Source of the DNA: an uncultured Draconibacterium sp.
Lineage (GTDB): Bacteria > Bacteroidota > Bacteroidia > Bacteroidales > Prolixibacteraceae
NCBI RefSeq assembly: GCF_963676735.1
Contig: NZ_OY781464.1
Coordinates: 3,939,001-4,003,000, forward strand
Direction: 5' to 3'
DNA length: 64,000 nt
The notes under the pieces are model-generated. The model searched no databases, was not told where the DNA came from, and worked only from the letters and a program-made list of their open reading frames with translations. Below, in pieces: positions 59,090 through 64,000 of this stretch. The first letter of the stretch is position 1. Every line of letters begins with the position of its first letter. A program made the position numbers and the translations under genes.

Positions 59090-59152
59090 ACACAAAGTCA
59101 CGAAGACTCAAAGAAAACTTAGCGTCTTTGCGCCTTTGCGGTTAAAACAAAA
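59090..59152. repeat. REP-like interspersed element between mutA and mutB
   Basis: Left arm CAAAGTCACGAAGAC (59094-59108) and right arm GTCTTTGCGCCTTTG pair at 12 of 15 positions. The text ctttgcgcctttgcggttaa is a common intergenic element in Bacteroidota. It fills nearly the whole gap of the operon. Confidence 0.6.
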
Positions 59153-59157
59153 AAATT

Positions 59158-61314
59158 ATGAAACCGAATTTTAAAGATATAAACATAAAAGCAGCTACCG
59201 AGCAGGCGAAAGCATCTGACTGGGCTGCAAAAAATAACATCAAAAAAGACTGGTTAACACCGGAGCAGATTCCTGTAAAACCGGTTTACACCAAAGAAGA
59301 CCTTGAAGGAATGGAGCACCTGAACTATGCAGCAGGTTTGGCACCTTACCTTCGCGGACCATACTCGGCAATGTACGCTATGCGTCCATGGACCATCCGT
59401 CAGTACGCTGGGTTCTCTACAGCCGAAGAATCAAACGCCTTCTACCGTCGTAACCTTGCGGCAGGTCAGAAAGGTTTGTCTGTGGCATTCGACCTTGCTA
59501 CACACCGCGGATACGACTCTGATCACGAACGGGTGATTGGTGACGTTGGAAAAGCCGGTGTGGCAATCGACTCAATCCTGGATATGAAAATCCTTTTCGA
59601 TCAGATTCCTTTGGATAAAATGTCGGTATCGATGACCATGAACGGCGCTGTTCTTCCTGTATTGGCATTTTACATTGTTACAGGTTTGGAACAAGGCGCT
59701 ACTTTAGATCAACTTTCAGGAACAATTCAGAACGATATTCTGAAAGAATTTATGGTGCGTAACACTTACATTTACCCACCTGAGTTCTCGATGAAGATTA
59801 TTGCCGACATTTTTGAGTACACTTCTCAAAACATGCCGAAATTCAACTCCATCTCAATTTCGGGTTACCACATGCAGGAAGCAGGTGCAACTGCCGACAT
59901 TGAAATGGCCTACACACTTGCCGACGGCTTGGATTACTTACGCACAGGTGTTAAAGCTGGTTTGGATATCGATGCTTTTGCTCCACGTTTGTCGTTCTTT
60001 TGGGCAATTGGCATGAACCACTTTATGGAGATTGCAAAAATGCGTGCTGCTCGTATGATTTGGGCAAAACTGGTTAAACAATTTAACCCGAAAAACCCAA
60101 AATCAATGGCATTGCGTACACACTCGCAAACTTCCGGTTGGTCGTTAACCGAGCAGGATCCATTCAACAACGTTGGTCGAACTGCAATTGAGGCAATGGC
60201 TTCAACATTGGGCGGAACTCAAAGTTTGCACACCAACGCACTTGACGAAGCGATTGCATTACCAACCGACTTCTCTGCACGTATTGCGCGTAACACGCAG
60301 TTGTACATCCAGCAGGAAACTGAAATTTGTCGTTCTGCCGATCCATGGGCAGGTTCGTACTATGTGGAAGCATTAACACACGAACTGGCACAAAAAGCAT
60401 GGGCGCTTATCGAAGAGGTTGAAAAACTGGGCGGTATGGCTAAAGCAATTGAAACAGGCGTACCAAAAATGCGTATCGAAGAAGCTGCAGCACGCGCACA
60501 GGGACGTATCGACGGTGGGTCACAAACAATTGTAGGTATCAACAAATACCGTTTAGAAAAAGAAGATCCGATCGACATTCTGGATATCGACAACACTGCA
60601 GTTCGTAAATCGCAAATCGAAAGATTAGAAAAACTGCGTGCCGAGCGTAACGAAGAAGATGTACAGAAAGCGTTGGCAGCAATTACAAAAGCTGCCGAAA
60701 CTGGCGAAGGTAACTTGTTGGCCTTGTCGGTTGAAGCCGCTAAAAAACGTGCTTCGTTAGGTGAAATCTCAGACGCTTGCGAAAAAATTGCAGGACGTTA
60801 TAAAGCAGTAATCAGAACTATTGAAGGCGTGTATAAAGCAGAAGCTCAAGACAAGTCGGAGTTCCAGGAAGCTCAGGCTTTAGCGAAAAAATTCGCTGAA
60901 ATGGAAGGTCGTCAGCCACGTATTATGATTGCCAAAATGGGTCAGGACGGACACGACCGTGGTGCAAAAGTTGTTGCTACCGGTTACGCCGACCTTGGTT
61001 TCGATGTTGATATGGGACCATTGTTCCAGACTCCGGAAGAAAGTGCTAAACAAGCCGTTGAAAACGACGTGCACGTTGTAGGTGTTTCTTCGCTGGCTGC
61101 CGGTCATAAAACACTGGTTCCTGCCATTATCGAGGAGTTGAAAAAACTGGGTCGCGACGATATCATGGTTATTTGTGGAGGTGTTATTCCTGCCCAGGAT
61201 TACCAATACCTTTACGATGCAGGTGCAGTTGCCATTTTTGGCCCTGGTACCAGCGTTGCAGGTGCAGGTAAAAAAATCCTTGAGATTTTGATTGAAGCCT
61301 ACAAAGAAGACTAG
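59158..61314 (+). CDS. mutB: Methylmalonyl-CoA mutase large subunit
   Basis: A 718-residue catalytic alpha subunit that carries adenosylcobalamin and performs the radical rearrangement of succinyl-CoA/methylmalonyl-CoA. The TIM barrel has LRGPYSAMYAMRPWTIRQYAG, the RNTYIYPPEFSMKII and SISGYHMQEAGA motifs, and TFALADGLDY-like continuity. The C-terminal B12 domain holds the DxHxxG motif with Asp597, His599 and Gly602 (His599 ligates cobalt) and ends VFGPGTSVAGAGKKIL. Along with mutA it forms the heterodimer used for propionate production or propionyl-CoA breakdown; meaB and the epimerase are not in the window. Confidence 0.98.
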   Translation: MKPNFKDINIKAATEQAKASDWAAKNNIKKDWLTPEQIPVKPVYTKEDLEGMEHLNYAAGLAPYLRGPYSAMYAMRPWTIRQYAGFSTAEESNAFYRRNLAAGQKGLSVAFDLATHRGYDSDHERVIGDVGKAGVAIDSILDMKILFDQIPLDKMSVSMTMNGAVLPVLAFYIVTGLEQGATLDQLSGTIQNDILKEFMVRNTYIYPPEFSMKIIADIFEYTSQNMPKFNSISISGYHMQEAGATADIEMAYTLADGLDYLRTGVKAGLDIDAFAPRLSFFWAIGMNHFMEIAKMRAARMIWAKLVKQFNPKNPKSMALRTHSQTSGWSLTEQDPFNNVGRTAIEAMASTLGGTQSLHTNALDEAIALPTDFSARIARNTQLYIQQETEICRSADPWAGSYYVEALTHELAQKAWALIEEVEKLGGMAKAIETGVPKMRIEEAAARAQGRIDGGSQTIVGINKYRLEKEDPIDILDIDNTAVRKSQIERLEKLRAERNEEDVQKALAAITKAAETGEGNLLALSVEAAKKRASLGEISDACEKIAGRYKAVIRTIEGVYKAEAQDKSEFQEAQALAKKFAEMEGRQPRIMIAKMGQDGHDRGAKVVATGYADLGFDVDMGPLFQTPEESAKQAVENDVHVVGVSSLAAGHKTLVPAIIEELKKLGRDDIMVICGGVIPAQDYQYLYDAGAVAIFGPGTSVAGAGKKILEILIEAYKED

Positions 61315-61360
61315 CTTTAAATACAAGACTAAAATAAGAAGTCGCTATATAACTTCTACG

Positions 61361-61395
61361 AAGCCGGTTCCGTTTGGGACCGGCTTTTATTTTAT
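61361..61395 (+). terminator. Terminator of mutA-mutB
   Basis: AAGCCGGT (61361-61368) pairs with ACCGGCTT (61379-61386) with inner CC/GG pairs, followed by TTATTTTATT. Confidence 0.85.
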
Positions 61396-61439
61396 TGCAA
61401 CAGACAGACTTCCTGATTAAACGAAACATTTCACGCAAA

Positions 61440-61471
61440 AAAAAAAATGCGATCCGTTTCCGAATCGCATT
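61440..61471 (-). terminator. Terminator of the 61504-62094 gene
   Basis: On the minus strand the arms AATGCGAT and ATCGCATT pair over 8 bp and are followed by a run of nine T. It lies 33 bases after the stop. Confidence 0.85.
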
Positions 61472-61503
61472 CCCTAAACTAAACTATCTAAAATGCCTTG
61501 TTT

Positions 61504-62094
61504 TTACAAGGTAAAATCATATTCAAATACATCTTCATCGTTCGAGATAACTACACTGTAGTTTCCTTTGCGCAGTTCCTTGATTGGTATCGCTCTTTGA
61601 ATGGAAAAATCATTTCCTAAATCTGCTTCTGCCAACAGTTGCTGTTTTGAATCATAAACGTAGACTTTTACATCTTCATTCTGATAGTTTAAAAAAGTAA
61701 ATTTTAGCAAATTTTCATCGTGTACAAAATATGGCTCAACTGATTTCCTAATGCTTTCCACATGCACCGTACCATTCTCTACTGCTAAACGTTTCCTAAC
61801 CTCTTCGCTGTCAATTTTTACCCGATAATAGTAAATGCCTTCCTCCAAATTGGAAAAATTGTAACGTTTATTTAATTCAGCCAAAGGGGCTTTGGTTTTC
61901 ATACTGTAAAGATCTCTTCCTGCATCATCCGTAACCTCGATTTCGATAGTACTGAAGTTAGAATTCGAAATTTCCACCACTGTTAAATCTGCATCACTCG
62001 ATGCAAAATTCACTTTTAAATTACCTGAAGCTGAAACTATGTTTACAGCAAAAATTAATAAAATGATTGTAATAAAAGTTCCAATTGTTTTCAT
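61504..62094 (-). CDS. Small secreted two-domain Ig-like protein
   Basis: A 196-residue protein with a signal peptide (FITIILLIFAVNIVSASG, cleavage near 23). Two Ig- or DUF3244-like beta domains follow: residues about 25-95 (VEISNSNFSTIEIEVTDDAGRDLYSMKTKAP) and about 105-196 (LLKFTFLNYQNEDVKVYVYDSKQQLL and NYSVVISNDEDVFEYDFTL). Each contains the YxxKI/VYVYD pattern of a C-terminal sorting domain-like fold. The protein is similar in style to the small secreted proteins near propeller-type sensor kinases. It has a conserved three-block upstream element shared with the FAS1 gene and lies 759 bp from the LytTR gene. Confidence 0.65.
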   Translation of the reverse strand: MKTIGTFITIILLIFAVNIVSASGNLKVNFASSDADLTVVEISNSNFSTIEIEVTDDAGRDLYSMKTKAPLAELNKRYNFSNLEEGIYYYRVKIDSEEVRKRLAVENGTVHVESIRKSVEPYFVHDENLLKFTFLNYQNEDVKVYVYDSKQQLLAEADLGNDFSIQRAIPIKELRKGNYSVVISNDEDVFEYDFTL

Positions 62095-62153
62095 GTTTTC
62101 TACTTTTTAATTTTACGTTTCAATGTCTTCTTACCTTTAATAAAAAACAAAAT

Positions 62154-62260
62154 CATTTTTTGTTTATCTTTCATTATTATTTATTAAACTTTTTTAGCAT
62201 GCTATATTCTACACCCCTGTATATATGAGGTTTATTTGTTTTGTTAATTTTTGTTAATTT
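62154..62260 (-). promoter_or_regulatory. Conserved three-block regulatory element of the small secreted gene
   Basis: CATTTTTTGTTTAT (62154), TATTAAAC (62182) and two back-to-back copies of TTTGTTAATT (62240) match the element of the FAS1 lipoprotein gene in order and spacing (28 and 58 against 28 and 60). A CCT-N9-AGG dyad (62216-62230) sits beside it, where the FAS1 copy has CCCT-N8-AGGG. Confidence 0.55.
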
Positions 62261-62512
62261 CAAATCAACACAAGCAGGTTACTGAGAATAGGTGTAAGAA
62301 TAAAGTTCGCAAATTGCCGTTTAAAGTTTGCCTAACACGATATGAGCTACTACAAAAAAATATTTATCTTCAGAAGTAAAATGCTTGGGGCATAAGGCAA
62401 TTAATTAGAAAAATGAATTAAAAGTGATAATGAAAAATAAGTAAAAATATAGACGATAAAGAAATACAAAAAAAAAGTCCACTGGCTTTGCAATTGAAGA
62501 TACCCATAAAAA

Positions 62513-62541
62513 AAAGCGAAACCTGAAACTGATTTCGCTTT
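62513..62541 (-). terminator. Orphan terminator-like hairpin
   Basis: AAAGCGAAA (62513-62521) pairs with TTTCGCTTT (62533-62541) over 9 bp; on the minus strand it is followed by eight T. No minus-strand gene ends here. The upstream flank on that strand resembles that of the terminator at 61440-61471. A small RNA or a lost gene is possible. Confidence 0.5.
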
Positions 62542-62756
62542 CAATCTATTTAACTAACTAAACTTATAAAAAAACTACCTAACTATTATTCACTTTACTA
62601 TAGTAACAATGACTACTTTAATTTAAAAAGGTTTAATCTATTAATTACACGATTTTTGGTTGTGGGCAATTTAACCGTTTAAAAAGTAAGGCTGCATCAT
62701 TTAAATAATGCAAGAAAAAAAGTTGCTTAAACCCCCTGATTGGAAATGCTAAAAAT

Positions 62757-62811
62757 TACCGTTTATACACCAGAACCTACCGTTTATACAACAGGACCTA
62801 CCGTTTAAACA
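62757..62811 (+). promoter_or_regulatory. Three direct repeats with 21-bp period, LytTR-type operator
   Basis: TACCGTTTATACA occurs at 62757 and 62778, and TACCGTTTAAACA at 62799, so the spacing is exactly 21 bp, two helical turns. LytTR regulators are known to bind such direct repeats on one face of the helix. The array ends just upstream of the -33 region of the following promoter, as expected for an activator. Confidence 0.7.
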
Positions 62812-62839
62812 TTTACTCCTGTTTTTTTCCTATATGTTT

Positions 62840-62847
62840 TATCTTTG
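62840..62847 (+). promoter_or_regulatory. Promoter -7 box of the LytTR operon
   Basis: TATCTTTG is a full match to TAnnTTTG and ends five bases before the ATG at 62853, implying a near-leaderless transcript. Confidence 0.7.
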
Positions 62848-62852
62848 TTACG

Positions 62853-63647
62853 ATGACTACATACAACGCCATAATTATAGACGACGAAGCAAATGTGCAG
62901 GAAGCCCTGAGAATTTTGCTTCAGCGCAACTGCCCGGAAGTTAACCTTTGTGGAGTAGCAAACTCTGCCGGTAAGGGACGCGAATTACTTATGAAATGGG
63001 ATATTCATTTAATCTTTTTAGACATTTCTATGCCGGGCGAAAATGGTTTCGAATTTCTTGAATCAATACCCAAAGAGGATTATGCCATAATTTTCACCAC
63101 TGCCTATGAAGAATATGCCCTGCGTGCCATAAAAACAAATGCAATCGATTATTTATTGAAGCCAATTGACCCGGAAGAACTTGAAGATGCGGTTGAAAAA
63201 GCGTCCTCTCATCTCGATTTGCGTCGTCAAAATAAGCAAATACAAAAAACATATGGCGAATCGCTAAACAACCTGGCACGCCAGGCCAAAGATGGTGTTG
63301 AGTATGCTCCGAAAATTACCATTCTGGAAAAGTTTGGCTTCCACATACTTGAAGTAGAAAAAATTAAATACATTGAAGCCGACGGAAACTACAGCGTAAT
63401 TCACATTTCCGGATTGGACAAAATAATATCAAGCAAGCCGGTAGGAGAGTTCGAAAAAATTCTTGATCCATCGATATTTGTACGCATTCATAAATCTACT
63501 TTACTAAATATTCATTACTTACGAGGATTTTCGAGTTTAGAAGGAAGTTTTGCTATCTTAGACGATAACACGCAATTGGCAATTTCTCGCAGAAAATATA
63601 ACGAGTTTAAGGATGCGATAGACAATTATTCAAAATCAATCGATTAG
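62853..63647 (+). CDS. LytTR family response regulator
   Basis: A 264-residue two-component response regulator. The receiver domain starts NAIIIDDEANV, holds the phosphoacceptor Asp57 in IFLDISMPGENG, and has FTTAYEEYAL and IDYLLKPI at the usual Thr and Lys positions. A linker leads to a C-terminal LytTR DNA-binding domain (about 160-260) with FHILEVEKIKYIEADGNYSVIHI and FVRIHKSTLLNIHYL in parts. It is expressed from a -7 box directly preceded by three LytTR-type repeats, so autoregulation is likely. It ends in TAGTG, overlapping the start of the sensor gene. Confidence 0.92.
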   Translation: MTTYNAIIIDDEANVQEALRILLQRNCPEVNLCGVANSAGKGRELLMKWDIHLIFLDISMPGENGFEFLESIPKEDYAIIFTTAYEEYALRAIKTNAIDYLLKPIDPEELEDAVEKASSHLDLRRQNKQIQKTYGESLNNLARQAKDGVEYAPKITILEKFGFHILEVEKIKYIEADGNYSVIHISGLDKIISSKPVGEFEKILDPSIFVRIHKSTLLNIHYLRGFSSLEGSFAILDDNTQLAISRRKYNEFKDAIDNYSKSID

Positions 63648-64000
63648 TGAAAAAAAGCCTTCTGATATCAATTCTTATTGTATCACTCACACAGTTTGTT
63701 TTTGGGCAAAATCCTTTTATATCCAATTACACTATTGCCGATGGGTTACCCTCAAACCGTTGCCATTGTATTTTAAAAGATAAAAGTGGCTTTATTTGGG
63801 TTGGCACCGATGTTGGTATTGTTCGTTTTGATGGAGCAGGCTTCACCCGCTTTACCGTTAAAGATGGGCTTAGCTACAATGCTACAATCCGGATGAAAGA
63901 GGATATGGAAGGTAGGATTTGGTTTTTAAATAATGACGGATCGGTGAATTACTTTTTTAAGAATCAAATTTATAATGAAAATAATGCCCCATTTCTGGCT
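63647..64000 (+). CDS. Two-component sensor with propeller domain, N-terminal part (cut by window edge)
   Basis: A GTG start at 63647 overlaps the stop of the regulator (TAGTG), so translation is coupled. The frame is open to 64000 (118 codons). A signal peptide (LLISILIVSLTQFVFGQ) is followed by two-component regulator propeller repeats: ISNYTIADGLPSNRCHCILKD, GFIWVGTDVGIVRFDG and EGRIWFLNNDG in parts. Such proteins usually continue through a Y_Y_Y domain, one TM segment and a LytS-type (HisKA_7TM-less) histidine kinase. In this phylum they pair with LytTR regulators, as here. The C-terminal kinase is outside the window. Confidence 0.85.
   Translation, partial: MKKSLLISILIVSLTQFVFGQNPFISNYTIADGLPSNRCHCILKDKSGFIWVGTDVGIVRFDGAGFTRFTVKDGLSYNATIRMKEDMEGRIWFLNNDGSVNYFFKNQIYNENNAPFLA

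Larger units (their letters stand above)
62095..62852. other. Long divergent region before the LytTR regulator
   Basis: This 758-bp region holds the conserved element of the small secreted gene (62154-62260), an orphan terminator-like hairpin (62513-62541), the triple 21-bp repeats (62757-62811) and the LytTR promoter (62840-62847). Between about 62262 and 62505 and between 62545 and 62750 I see AT-rich DNA without a gene. Confidence 0.7.

Noticed and set aside
62757..62811. CRISPR-like array
   Set aside because: Only three repeats of about 13 bp with 8-bp spacers and no cas genes; the 21-bp period and promoter context fit a regulator site.
1..64000. tRNA or rRNA genes, integrase or transposase
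   Set aside because: I looked for conserved T-loop text and known transposase motifs by eye and found none; a tRNA scan would be the decisive test.

Overview
The window reads as a chromosomal segment of a member of the Bacteroidota, most likely an anaerobic or facultative marine or sediment lineage in the Marinilabiliales/Prolixibacteraceae neighbourhood. The phylum is supported by promoters with a TAnnTTTG-type -7 box (for example upstream of metG, dusB, mutA, nadB and a LytTR regulator), by families largely restricted to the phylum (DUF4270 and DUF4296 lipoproteins, an RprX/RprY-like two-component pair, a propeller-type hybrid sensor), by many lipoproteins and outer-membrane barrels, and by the order coaX - outer-membrane protein - TPR protein - lptC - CBS protein - PPIase. 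The genus is an inference. I saw no rRNA, tRNA, CRISPR array, transposase or phage gene.

Layout. 1-6.3 kb: start of katG (leaving the window), a small secreted protein, a GH43-like lipoprotein, a DUF4270 lipoprotein, a glycogen-synthase-like N-domain protein, and panC-panD. 6.3-12.3 kb: an accessory islet. A GH3 beta-glucosidase sits between panC-panD and a second, diverged block made of a panC 3' fragment plus a complete second panD. It is followed by two small barrel proteins and a large AT-rich lipoprotein. 12.6-21.4 kb: housekeeping genes rfaE2, radA, a DUF4296 lipoprotein, an amidohydrolase, dusB, a YkvA protein, a TauE exporter, a methyltransferase, an unknown outer-membrane protein and an FKBP isomerase. 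21.5-31.8 kb: a long minus-strand cluster (nadB, nadC, coaX, barrel protein, TPR protein, lptC, CNNM/CBS protein, ppiD-like) joining NAD and CoA synthesis with envelope biogenesis. 32.3-38.0 kb: a complete RND efflux operon (adaptor, pump, TolC channel). 38-46 kb: an Ldh-type dehydrogenase, a MazG-like protein, an SDR, an RprXY-like two-component system divergent from an acidic secreted protein, and a 730-residue secreted protein of unknown function. 46-53.5 kb: S4 protein, C1 peptidase, YjbR-like protein, YraN, LD-carboxypeptidase, esterase lipoprotein, HAD phosphatase, and metG. 53.6-56.7 kb: a membrane protein and two FAS1 proteins carrying five FAS1 domains. 57-61.3 kb: mutA-mutB (methylmalonyl-CoA mutase). 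61.5-64 kb: a small secreted protein and a LytTR response regulator coupled to a sensor that runs off the window.

How it fits together. Pantothenate (panC, two panD) and type III pantothenate kinase (coaX) feed CoA synthesis, nadB-nadC feed NAD, and mutAB converts succinyl-CoA to methylmalonyl-CoA in propionate or succinate metabolism. Envelope genes (lptC, rfaE2, ppiD-like, ldcA-like, efflux, many lipoproteins) dominate the rest.

Most notable signals: (1) the diverged partial duplication of panC-panD around the GH3 gene, with mainly synonymous differences and a 99-bp identical core; (2) three direct repeats with exact 21-bp spacing, two helical turns, immediately upstream of a near-leaderless promoter for the LytTR regulator; (3) a matched set of three conserved blocks in the leaders of the FAS1 lipoprotein and the small secreted protein on either side of mutAB, suggesting one shared regulator; (4) an orphan terminator-like hairpin in the 758-bp gap before the LytTR gene.
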